In this document: positions 1 through 9,599 of the stretch, one piece after another
How the letters are laid out: each line of letters opens with the position of its first letter
Numbering within the stretch: the first letter of the stretch is position 1
Assembly (NCBI GenBank): GCA_944474755.1
Contig: OX104119.1
Coordinates: forward strand, 41,751,927-41,815,926
DNA length: 64,000 nt
Direction: 5' to 3'
From: Limnoperna fortunei
Taxonomy: Eukaryota > Mollusca > Bivalvia > Mytilida > Modiolidae
The notes under the pieces: model-generated
Databases searched by the model: none
Seen by the model: only the letters and a program-made list of their open reading frames with translations
Told to the model about the DNA's origin: nothing
Program-made: the position numbers and the translations under genes

Positions 1-1640
1 GTCTGATTTGATATATTATTTTGAAATTTGAAGATAATAGCTCTTAGACATCTAATTATTTCGCGTATAAACTCTTTGCTGATGAGTCTAGACACATGTC
101 AGAAGTGAAATATGTGTTGCATTGTTATTTCCGTGGGTATTTTGAGGGAAACCAATGGACCGACAACCTTGACGGTTGGCTGTTAATACCAGAGGTGTCA
201 CTAGCTTAGGAATAACAACTACGTGCCAGAGCGATGATCATAGATTCGGTAATTTATGAGTATTTGACATTTCTCGGACGTTTCTAGTGCAACCACTGGG
301 CAAGCACTTCTCACGTCGTATAGCTGTTAATCCCGGAGGTATCACTAGCCTGGGAATAACAACAGCGTGCAATACTGATTATCATTGATTCAGCCATTTA
401 TAAGTTAATATAAGTTAATATAGACAATTACAGCCTAGAAATTTCGAGAATGTATCGACGTGTATTTGGTTTTCCTTGAAGACACGATCCAAACTTTTAT
501 TTATCACGTACATTCATCTACTCATAACGTTCAAATTAAATGGTTATTCGGTTGCTGTCATCTTCATTAATTCAACGCAATTAATTTCTCTAATTTCTCT
601 GAGTATACATCTTTTTGTTTTGTTCGATAATTATTTCTACTACTTCGTACAAAAACATAATTGACGACGAGATGAAATTAAATAAATAATATATCTATGC
701 CAACACAAATTCTGGATTCCATTAAAAGTATTACTGGGAATAGAAGTAATTTGATTGGAAATCAAAGACATGTAAAGCGAAAAAAAAATTCCATGTTAAT
801 GTACAATTGTTCTGGTATAATGATTTATCATACAGAGAAAAAAAATGATAAATATAGTATTTCCCATGCTAAGTATTCTTTCCCATTTTACAATATGATA
901 AACATATATTCCTCTACATTTAAAATGTTGCAATTATTAATACTAATTCGTACAAAATCATAATTAACTTCGAGATGAACTTATATAAATGATAGTTCCT
1001 ATGCTAACACCTACAGTGTATGCAAATTCTGGAGTAAGTTAAAAGTATTACTGGGAATATAAGTAATGCTGTAGGCATATACAACTGTTCTAGGTAAATG
1101 GTTTATACTACCGAAAAATAAATTGATAAATATTGTCTTTCCCGAGTTAAATATTCGTTCCCATTTTACAATATGGTAAACATATGTTCCTCTGCAATTA
1201 CAATGTTGCAGTATTAATTGTCTCCCATTGTAGTGACGTAAAGTTTCTGTCACTTTCGCTTCATAAGGTAATATAGACATGTTATAATAAAGCATACTAA
1301 AATTTATTATTGCGATTCATTACTGATCTAAGTTATTAAAACTATCGTCGCAAAATAGTTTCATTATCAAAGTTCAACTGCGCACAATGGTCACCGAGAC
1401 AAGTCTGAGAAAACAAAGAGTTTGGTTTGAATAGTCAACTGCGAAACCACAATGTCCAAATGGCCCATGATACCATAGCTTCAGTTACGCGTCCCTAAAA
1501 AACAAATTACACAAGGAAAAACAACTTCAGGAATACAAATATAATAAACCGCAGATTATCTTAAAACTCTTCTACTTTGATTTTCATTTCGACTTGTTAT
1601 AAAAGTTCAACTGTGTATATGTGTCGGTTAGATAACTCTG
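1..1640 (+). repeat. Diverged monomer(s) of a 1.2-1.35 kb long-unit repeat
   Basis: The first kilobase matches 27,480-28,217 closely: the same run from GATTTGATATATTATTTTGA through the CAGAAGTGAAATATGTG block and the ATTACAGCCC(A/T)GAAATTTCG block. Later parts (about 960-1,440) match 15,500-16,000 and 26,580-27,080. Short open frames here (for example 476-664 and 697-963) shift and break between copies, so I regard them as non-coding. No RNA polymerase III box, LTR or reverse transcriptase trace was seen. The family behaves like a long-unit satellite or locally amplified segmental repeat. Confidence 0.75.
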
Positions 1641-1899
1641 TGACAATATAGAGTTCAATTTTCATGATCAACTATGAAAGCTATCTGGGTGGTCCATGGT
1701 ACAAATTCTTTTAATACACGTAGCTAAGCAAAAACGACGGTAAACTGCGAAATAGTTCTAGTCTGATTTTGGAAAGCACGACTTTATAGAAGTTAGGAAG
1801 AAATCTTGAAGTTTGGAAACTGAAAACAAGATATATAGCAAACATGATTACAACATAAGTATTGTAACGGAATTGAGAAATCCGTTATTACCTCTTTAT

Positions 1900-2721
1900 T
1901 ACGAAAGCTCAAAAGGCTCATTCGAAATTCGAAATTCGAGATTCGAGATTCGAAATTCGAAATTCAATATAGTTATAACAATCGGAAAGCGTGTGACATA
2001 ATCGTCAACCAATCAGAATAGTTCTTATATATTCGAGATTCGAAATTAGAGATTCGAAATTCGAAATTCAATATAGTTTTAGCCAATCAAATTTCGTGTG
2101 ACATAATCTCTACCAATCTGAATTCCTTGGTTATATTGAAACTACATAAAATTTGGTTGAGTAGTTTTAGGAGAGTTAAAGCGAAAGCCATGATTATTGA
2201 GGATTACTGAAAATTTCTAAGTTCAGAGAGCCATAACTACCATATAAATTTAGGAATCAACAATTCCTGATAATATGTACAACTAGATATATGGTGTACT
2301 ACTAGTTACATACCAAGTTTCATAAAATTTTGTATAGTACTGAGTAGTATCAGAGGATTTGTGCTGACAAGATAATTAATGGGTATTTTCAGCACATTTC
2401 TAAGTTCAAAGGGTCAAAAAAAGCCAGTGGCGGATCCACAAATTTCGAAAAAGGGGCGCTGACTGGCCAAGGGTGCCCACTTTGGTCATGCTTTAATGAT
2501 TTCCTATATATCCAACCACATTTTTCCGTCAAAAGGGAGGGCCCCTATGGATCCACCCCTGATAGCCCCCACAAAATTTGAGGACCAAAATGCACTGGTA
2601 ACATGCACAACTACATATGGTGTACTCGAGTTTCGAATCTCGAATTTCGAATCTAGAATTTCGAGTTTCGAATCTCGAATCTCGAATTTCGAATATCGAA
2701 TGAGCTTTCTGGGCTTTCGTA
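1900..2721. mobile_element. TIR element with TTCGAA-rich subterminal repeats
   Basis: The ends are inverted copies of each other. The left starts TACGAAAGCTCAAAAGGCTC and runs into a chain of ATTCGAAATTCGAGATTCGA units. The right end reads the same in reverse (GAGCTTTCTGGGCTTTCGTA at 2,702-2,721), preceded by the complementary TTCGAA chain at 2,624-2,700. Both outer ends begin with TA, which would fit a TA target duplication. The left subterminal block is itself duplicated (about 1,946-2,013 and 2,036-2,122). No transposase frame is visible, so this would be a non-autonomous element. The superfamily is unassigned; a Tc1/mariner-like origin is only a guess from the TA ends. Confidence 0.6.
2425..2561. 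mobile_element. Small MITE nested in the TIR element (hAT-like ends)
   Basis: A 137-bp insertion has imperfect inverted ends: CAGTGGCGGATCCA on the left and TGGATCCACCCCTG on the right, the reverse complement of CAGGGGTGGATCCA. CAG(T/G)G termini are common in hAT-derived MITEs. It sits inside the 1,900-2,721 element, so it inserted later. I could not see a clean 8-bp target duplication, so the superfamily is tentative. Confidence 0.5.
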
Positions 2722-3367
2722 CTTTATTGATAATTACAAACTTTTATTGAAAGTGTACATTCTGGTGTACTGATATTGTGTTATTATTATGTTAATTATA
2801 AAATGTTAAACAGTGATACTACGTTGAACGGATATAGCGGTAATTCGATTCCAACTCGGGAGAATAGACTTTTCCATTATTGACTGTTGTAATGTCTGAA
2901 CAAATAATTATGAAATGTTATGATTGTTATTATGATTATTATTTTTGACGTTGTTTACCTTTAATTGACAGTTATTCTCATGTAATTTGTATTTCATTGT
3001 TTCGATCCTGACACCCTTTTACCAACTCGCCATCTTTGTTTTTGCCAATTCGTTGATTCGGAACGTTTCCGTATTTATTTTAACGGCAATGATAACATCA
3101 TCTTTTTAATGTTTCCGAACGTCATTTTGGTAAAAGTTGTTAAAAAATTGGTAAAGTTGGCATTTTAGATTTGCATATTATATATTATACTGTTTTGACA
3201 TTCATATCATAAATCCTTTTAAACCTCTGAATTATTTGGTATTTAAATGTTGTAGGAGCTTGGGCGTCGCAGATGAGTTTTATTAAAGAACATGCACTTC
3301 TTCCTCATTGATATTTATCAAGAAATTATTAGATTAGGTAATGAGAACATGTTAAGCTTGTGTTATG
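2722..3367. other. AT-rich stretch, nothing recognised
   Basis: No coding frame, inverted repeat or tandem repeat was noticed. A segment around 3,020-3,170 (CGTTTCCGTATTT and CCGAACGTCATTTTGG) is less AT-rich than its surroundings, but I cannot assign it. Confidence 0.4.
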
Positions 3368-3618
3368 TTGTTAATTCTTTAACGAGTTCAATATATTTGA
3401 GCTTCTTATGTTAGATTTGATAAAATTTGAATTTTTAGAATGATAAAAAAACAAATAAAATGTCATCAAAGATACCAATGTAGATAGAATTTACTACGTC
3501 AGACGCGCGTTTCGTCTAATCAATACTCATCAGTCGCGCTCGAACCCAAACAATATTATAACAACAATTTAATAAGAAATAACAAACTGCATGTTACTTT
3601 TACACCTTTTTGCAGGTA
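3368..3618 (-). repeat. Direct repeat copy 1 carrying a hammerhead core
   Basis: About 251 bp closely matches 4,455-4,707 in the same orientation. The match runs from the TTTAA(C/A)GAGTTCAA block through TACTACGTCAGACGCGCG to CACCTTTTT(G/C)CAGGTA. The pair is separated by about 1.09 kb, an arrangement like LTRs or the arms of a retrozyme- or Penelope-type unit. Strand is given as the ribozyme strand. Confidence 0.75.
3493..3541 (-). ncRNA. Hammerhead ribozyme (type I, degenerate), copy 1
   Basis: Read on the minus strand, the segment contains the conserved core in order: CTGATGA (3,527-3,533), a putative helix II, GAAAC (3,509-3,513), a minimal helix III with a GCGC loop, and the cleavage triplet GTC (3,502-3,504). 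Such tiny helix III stems are typical of hammerheads in metazoan retroelements and retrozymes. Helix II (GTAT against AGAC) has one mismatch. Helix I (GCGCGA against TGACGT) has two mismatches next to the core. The catalytic core is therefore complete but the supporting stems have decayed, and activity may be weak or absent. The assignment rests on motif order and spacing seen directly; no folding program was run. Confidence 0.7.
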
Positions 3619-4454
3619 GTATGCAGTTAAAGACGATATTTGCAATCTGTACTTCTTGTGGTCTTTTGATAAACAGTTTAAGTTGATACCTTTATCAACT
3701 AATAACTAATAAATCTGCTTTATTATCTCACATTAATGAACACAGTTCGCATCACTAATTTTTTAAATATTGAAATTAAATTTCTACAACATTATAATAA
3801 ACAAAGGACAAATCAAAACAGTAGTATTCGATATTAGGTAATGAAACGCGTTATTGAACATTAGTGAATAAATAAAATTGATTAATAAATTTGTTATATA
3901 CAAATTAAAACCACATCATAATAGAAATGTGTGTGCATATGAAGGACTTGTTTGAATAGTTTATACGTCAATTAAATCTTGTAAGTGTACGTTTGCAGGC
4001 AACTGGTCCTTCCCAATTTATGTTGTGATTTATAATTGATCATCATGTTTGTTTCTGTTTCGAATTATCTGGAAAAACTGTTGTTTTGGTGGTAAACGTT
4101 TAAAGCAATTTAAAACATTACTTACAGACTGTTTAAATTTTCAAGACCTGCAAATGTTCCACTCTCAATTGAAGTCAACTTGTTACGACTTAAATCTCTG
4201 CAAAATACAAAAAAAATCAGAAAGGTCCTTAGCATTGGACAGACAAGTGACAATATCCATCAACGCATGTCTATTTTTGCTTATTAAATAAGTATTAGAA
4301 AAAAGACAATATAGTTGAGCGGTATTAGTATAATGATCATACATAATTAGCTGTTGAGTAAAACAATGTTTAAAGGAAAAGAATCAATCATGGCGCATTG
4401 CGAAGTTTAAAACACACCTCACATGAAAAAAAAATTTACACACTGACTTGAAAT
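3619..4454. repeat. Interior segment between the two hammerhead repeats
   Basis: About 3,934-4,420 recurs at 16,395-16,830 and 32,860-33,345. All copies share the GCAGGCCA.TGGTCYTTC block, the CAATTGAAGTCAACTTGTT block and the AATCAATCATGGCGC block. The other two copies are not flanked by hammerhead repeats, so this interior need not belong to the ribozyme unit. The open frame at 4,049-4,291 is not conserved between copies. Confidence 0.6.
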
Positions 4455-4707
4455 ATTGTTTATTCTTTAAAGAGTTCAAATATATTTGAGCTTCTTATGT
4501 TAGATTTGATAAAAGTAGAATTTGTTAGAATGATAAAAAACAAATAAAATGTTATCAAAAATACCAAGATTGATAGAATTTACTACGTCAGACGCGCGTT
4601 TCGTCAAATCAATACTCATCAGTCGCGCTCGAACCCAAACAATATTAAAGCAACAATTTAATTAGAAATAACAAATTGCATGTTACTTTTACACCTTTTT
4701 CCAGGTA
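4455..4707 (-). repeat. Direct repeat copy 2 carrying a hammerhead core
   Basis: Partner of 3,368-3,618 in the same orientation, with scattered substitutions and single-base indels. Both copies share the same unusual CGC in place of a helix I pairing triplet, so they probably descend from one already mutated parent. Confidence 0.75.
4583..4630 (-). ncRNA. Hammerhead ribozyme (type I, degenerate), copy 2
   Basis: On the minus strand: CTGATGA at 4,616-4,622, GAAAC just upstream of the GCGC loop, and the GTC cleavage triplet at 4,591-4,593. Helix II is weaker than in copy 1 (GTAT against TGAC, two mismatches), and helix I has the same two mismatches. Spacing and core are otherwise identical to copy 1, 1,089 bp away. 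Confidence 0.65.
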
Positions 4708-5560
4708 AATAAGATAACGTGTGAATCTCACGTTTCATTTTAATTTGAATATCTTCTGCAAGGGTATTTAATATTGACAAGGATTTGCTCTTATCCTGTA
4801 AAAGACTTTATAATCTCTTGATCTCAAATCCCCATCAATTAAATATTCCAAACAAAGTAATGAACACAGTTCATTAAATCAATAAATCGTCATATACCTA
4901 TTATAACCGCATCATACAAGATATATGTGTCTATATCCAGAACATGTTTGTATAGTTCCATTTTTTGCATGTATGTTGCACCTTTTGTGAATGAAGATTT
5001 GCAGGCCACTAATCTTTGCCAAATCATAATAAACTTATAGTTTATCATCATGTTAATGTTCCAAATTGTTTTAAGAACTGTTCGTTTGACGGCGAATGTT
5101 TTAATAATGTAACACAGTATTAAAAAAGCTGTTTTGAATGAATTATTTGAGGTATGTTTGAGATCAATAACTCACAAACTAAGTGAAATCCGAGAGCTTC
5201 GTGGAAAGCGCGAGCGCAAACCACAGTGGTTGATGTATTTGAAGGGTGTCAAGTTACATCAAAATCGGTTTTAATAGATGTCGAAATATAAAGCAGAAGA
5301 GGTTTATTAAAGCCGCTAGAAATGGCAAAAATTTTCTCAACTTTCATAACATTCTATTTTTTTCTAGCTCCAGTTAGAATAACCAATCCCCTGAAAACTG
5401 ATAGATACAATTTCTTTTATTGATATATATTGTGTTTTCTGGTTTCGTCCGAATATTGCAATAAATTAATTCGATAACATTTTCGGTTAGTAGGTTTATA
5501 TTTTGAAAAATATTTATTGCATTTCTTATCTCTCGTTTCCTTTCAACGATTTAAACAAGT
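4708..5560. repeat. Dispersed block duplicated at 35.17-36.29 kb
   Basis: Shared landmarks include TGAATCTCACGTTTCATTTT, CTGCAAGGGTAT, the CGTGGAAAGC...GTGGTTGATGT segment and the closing ATATATTGTGTTTTCTGGTTTC. Both copies are non-coding. Confidence 0.65.
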
Positions 5561-6235
5561 TAGTAGCATACAGTCAAATACGATATTTGCAATCTGTACT
5601 AATGGTCTTTTGATAAAAATTTTAAGTTGATACCAATAGCTGAGAAACCTTCTACTATGATTATGGAAAACCTGACTTGACAGAAAAGTTCATAGGGGCC
5701 TTTAAGTTTGGAAAATGAAAACAATAAAATAAACAAGAATAGCATAGTTATATGTTCCTCAGATGGTAAACTGTAAGTCTCCAAGTGGAACACCAGTACA
5801 GTTGTCACAGCTTGACTCAGACGCAATAATCATTGACTTAATGAAGTGATATTGCAATAGTCTGAAAAAGATGCCCTGAATTTTGGAGATGTTTTAACTA
5901 ATAATGTGTCTCCATTCAGACCTTCTAAATTGGTTTTAGTCAGATTTATTTATAATATTTTTGAACTGAAGATAATAGCTCTTAGATATCATAATTATTT
6001 GGCATATACACACTTTGGGGATTTGGTGCTGCTGTTGAGTCTAGACGTAGGTAAGAAAGTAATTTGGGAACCATTATTTCTGGATATTTCGAGTAAAACT
6101 ACTGGGACAACACCCATCCCGGTTGGATCCCAGAGGGATCTCTAGCTTAGAAATACGTGGAAGATCGATAATCATTGTTTTAGCCATTTCTAATGTAATA
6201 TATATATAGTTACAGCCCTAAAATTTCCAACCCCG
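5561..6235 (+). repeat. Long-unit repeat, partial monomer
   Basis: Matches 13,560-14,150 and 24,650-25,270, including the anchor GAACACCAGTACAGTTGTCA and the CATCCCGGTTGGATCC segment. Frames at 5,599-5,826 (minus) and 5,906-6,145 (plus) are by-products of the repeat. Confidence 0.7.
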
Positions 6236-6660
6236 TGTGGGACATATTGTTTTCGTAAGGTTTCTTAATTATTATTATTATTCTTTTCTCTTTATTTCTT
6301 TTTTTCCCGCTCAATCTTTTCCGCACATTTTCTCTGAGATGCAATGTCAAATCAATATAAAACTTTGGGAACATGTTAAGAGCGAGCTGAAGTTTTGCAA
6401 TTCACTTTTGGAACTTTTAGAATGGCTTCCATTTCAAAATGGCTGCCTTTTTAATGGAAACGATGGTCATTATATAGAACATTGCATTATTTTGGTACAA
6501 ATTGGTATTTGGGGAGGGGGGTTTCAACATGCTCAACATTATAGTGGCAATGGGGGTTCTTTTGGGAGATATTCCGTGTTGGCATCCCAACACAACCAGC
6601 ACTAGTTATTCTTCTTCCTTTTTCTTTTTTTTTCTTTTTTTTTCTTTCCGCTCAATCTTG
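6236..6660 (+). repeat. Pyrimidine-bounded dispersed repeat, copy 1
   Basis: Recurs at about 22,790-23,160. It is bounded on both sides by a poly-pyrimidine run followed by CCGCTCAATCTT (about 6,308 and 6,649), and contains the CGATGGTCATTATATAG block and TTGGCATCCCAACACAACCAG. The two bounding copies of the CCGCTCAATCTT block suggest an insertion with duplicated flanks or a two-ended element. No protein is recognisable. Confidence 0.6.
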
Positions 6661-7496
6661 TTTCAGTATCAAAGTTTAACTGCGTACAATAGTCACAGAG
6701 ATAACTTTGCGACAACAAAGTGTTTCATTCGCATTATAAACTGCGAAGCCGCAATGTCCAAACGGCACATGATACCAATGTTTCAGTTACATGTCGATAA
6801 ATAAAAAATAACCCACAAGAAAATATTAGGGAAATATAATTATCAACACAAATAAATACAAATCGCGCAAAAGCTTTAAGCCCTACTTTAATATTAAAAA
6901 GCCTGACTTATCAAAACAAATGACGAAGTCTTTCTGTTTGGAAAATGGAAAAAATATCGGAAACATAATGGCATACTTATATGTGTCTTTGCTGGTGAAC
7001 TTTAAGTCCATTAGAGGAACACCAGTACAGTAGTCACCGCCTGGTTCAGACACAATTATCATTAACAACTTATATAACAAAAGTCTGAAATAACTGCCTT
7101 AGAATTTAGGAAATTTTTCAAATAATGATGTGTTTCTTTGCACACGTCTTAAATGATACTACTCGGATTTGATATAACATTTCGAAATTTGAAGATGATA
7201 GGTTATTATTTGGCATTTACACTCTTTGGGGTTTTGGCGCTGCTGATAAGTCTAAACATATCTCAGAAGTGGAAAATGTGTAGCATTGGTATTTCGGTGA
7301 CATTTCAATGGAAACCAATGAACTGACACCCTAAATGGTTGGCTCTTAATCACATAGGTGTCACTAGCTTAGGAATACAAATTACGTGCCAGAGCGTTAA
7401 TCATAGATTTAGACATTTATGAGTTAATATATAAAATAACAGCCCTGAAAGTTAGAGAATTTAACGACGGGTACTTGGTTCTCCTTGAATACCAAA
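6661..7496 (+). repeat. Long-unit repeat monomer truncated by the DIRS insertion
   Basis: Matches 23,160-23,790 and contains the anchor ACACCAGTACAGTAGTCAC near 7,018. It stops at ...CGAATACCAAATT, exactly where the paralog at about 23,786 continues without interruption, because the DIRS element has inserted here. Confidence 0.75.
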
Positions 7497-7525
7497 TTCT
7501 TAATCATATTCGCCTTCGTCTCTTC

Positions 7526-7644
7526 AAAGTAATTACATAGCCTTAGTTCTCTATGAGCATTGAAGCGTTACAGTATAATCTTCGTTAAAAGAAAAAGACT
7601 ATAGAATACCTATAGTCTGTCAGCATCCTAAACACTGACCTGAC
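7526..7644 (+). repeat. DIRS left inverted terminal repeat
   Basis: Runs from AAGTAATTACATAG through CTCTATGAGCATTGAAGCG and ATAGAATACCTATAGTCTGT to CACTGACCTGAC. It matches the reverse complement of 12,691-12,808 with few mismatches. The outer 7,497-7,540 segment is not shared with the other end but is complementary to 12,489-12,532 of the internal region. Confidence 0.9.
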
Positions 7645-8096
7645 ATATAGTGACCTCGTATATAAACCCATTTCTCGTGCAGCACAATCATTCTTTCTCT
7701 GGAGCGTTGTAGTGTACGTTTGGCTTGTACACCACAATTTAAATTTCCGTTTTTCAAGTGAGTAGTTTTTAGAACGTGGTTCTGAACTTACTTCACTGAC
7801 ATTTTCTAAATTTGTTTATCACCGTTTAATGCAATGGACTTTCGACGTTTTATCGTCTTGTTCTTGTTAGAATTTATTAACTTGTCTACGTAGTACGACA
7901 AGAAATTTGGAAATAAAAATTGTTTTACTCTCTACGTGGTACGAGAGTTTATTGTTTACATTTTATTGATCGTTTTTCAAACACCACTCAGTGTATCTAC
8001 GTGTGATTAAATTATAATTGTTTATTTTATCAATAATTCTGTTTTACACACCTGTTTGTCGTTTTTGGAGGTGTGCTGTTGAAATATAGAAATATT

Positions 8097-9599
8097 ATGG
8101 CTGATGACCAGTCTGATGTGTTGTTATTAGATGACGGTAATGATTTGAAGGTGTCTGTTAATAGTATGGATGAACATGAGGTGTCTAAATTTATAGAAGA
8201 TGACCCTCAAGTTGTCAAAACTAAAACTAGAAAAGGCAAAGCTTCTGTTGGTAGAGTTATAAAGGGCTCTGCATTAGTTGATAAGGGTGTAAAAAAAAAG
8301 CCAGTAAATCAGCAGCGGATAAAAAAGTAATTAAATCTTCTTTTTCACATAATGAAATTCAGGAGCTAAAACAGAAAATGGGTATTGACTCAATGGCTAA
8401 ATCTTTGGATAGTATTGATAAAGTATTACAAAAATTGACAAATCCACAGTCATCTAGTACTGTTACAAGGGCATCTAGTGCTGCTGCAAGGCCCACTTGT
8501 ATTAATCCTGAAGTGCCAAGAATGGCTCAAAATTCTTACAGCCCTATTCTTTTATTAGAGCCAAATTTAGATTGTTAACAATTTTGGTACAAATTATTTA
8601 GGTAATTCACCTGTATCTAGTTCTTTAGCTAGTGCTAGTCCTGCTACCGTTAATGTTAGTTCATTTGATCCTGCCAGTGGTTTTGCTGTGGCTTTCCATG
8701 ATCAATATATTCAGCAGGTACAACCTGACAATACGCCTGTTTCTGCATGTGATGTACAGGCCCAGAGTAATGGTATATGTAGTACTTTTTCTAGTGCTGT
8801 ACATGTAGCTTCGGCTGTTCATGACACGAGTCGTAATGTTCTGTGTAATACTGATGGAATTGATTTATGGGAAATTCCACAATTAAGGTCAGAAGAACAA
8901 ACTGCTCCTTCAATAAATGTTGGTCTGGCAAAAGCTGTTAATGCTGCGGTTACAATAAAACCCAATGTTGATAGTATTAAAATAATAGAAGATAAGTATC
9001 TCAGACCACAAAACTGTGACAATTTGTGCTGTCCTAGAGTTAATAAGGAAATTTGGGCAGCTCTTCCCAAACCTGCACAAAATGCAGATTCTAAATTACA
9101 GGAGGTTCAGAGATACATGGCAAAAGGTATGATCCCACTTGTTCAGTTGGCTGATCTTTGTACAAAAACAGAGCCTCTAGACCCTGTTAAAACAAGGGTT
9201 ATGCTGACAGACTCGTTATGTCTTTTGGGTACTGCATTTCGTAGTTTTTCTCAGAGGCGTAGGTCTATAATGAGACCAAACTTTAACGAAAGGTTAAAGC
9301 CTATCTGTAATAATGATGTTCCAGTTGATAATTTGTTATTTGGTACTGATGGTATGAAGAAAAAGAAGGAGTTGGGAGATTTTACCAAAATGCCTATGAC
9401 AGTTAAGTTTAAACCTCTAGGTAAATCTAAGGTGTATGGTTCTGGTTTCAATTACTATAACAGTAACCATGGAAATTTAAACTACAAGGGCCCTGTCATG
9501 GGACAGGGCAACAGATTTCCAACTCCTCAGAGCGGCAGGAGCAGAGGGTCTTACAGAGGAACCTCAAGAGCTGCCAGGGGCAATTACAGTCGTTATTAG
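8097..9599 (+). pseudogene. DIRS ORF1 (gag-like), frameshifted
   Basis: Likely start is the ATG at 8,097 (MADDQSDVLLLDD); the frame upstream begins only at a GTG. The first segment ends at 8,330 because of a slip at the run of nine A at 8,291-8,299. Shifting frame there continues smoothly into 8,378-8,578 (MGIDSMAKSLDSIDKVLQ...). A second indel near 8,560 moves to the third segment, which is open from about 8,571 to 9,599. The N-terminus is acidic and then lysine-rich. The middle part has the character of a DIRS gag, and the C-terminus is Gly/Arg-rich (SGRSRGSYRGTSRAARG), as expected of a nucleic-acid-binding tail. The family role is packaging of element RNA. The functional label comes from position and composition, since DIRS gag proteins are poorly conserved. 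Confidence 0.75.

Noticed and set aside
79..110. Third hammerhead-like word CTGATGAGTCTAGAC
   Set aside because: It has the CTGATGA and a helix II-like stem, but no GAAA and no cleavage triplet follow; it is part of the long-unit repeat.
3368..4707. LTR retrotransposon
   Set aside because: The direct repeats look LTR-like, but there are no TG...CA ends, primer-binding site, or gag/pol traces, and the interior occurs elsewhere without them.
8819..9451. Minus-strand frames inside the DIRS gag
   Set aside because: Shadows of the plus-strand coding region with no recognisable content.
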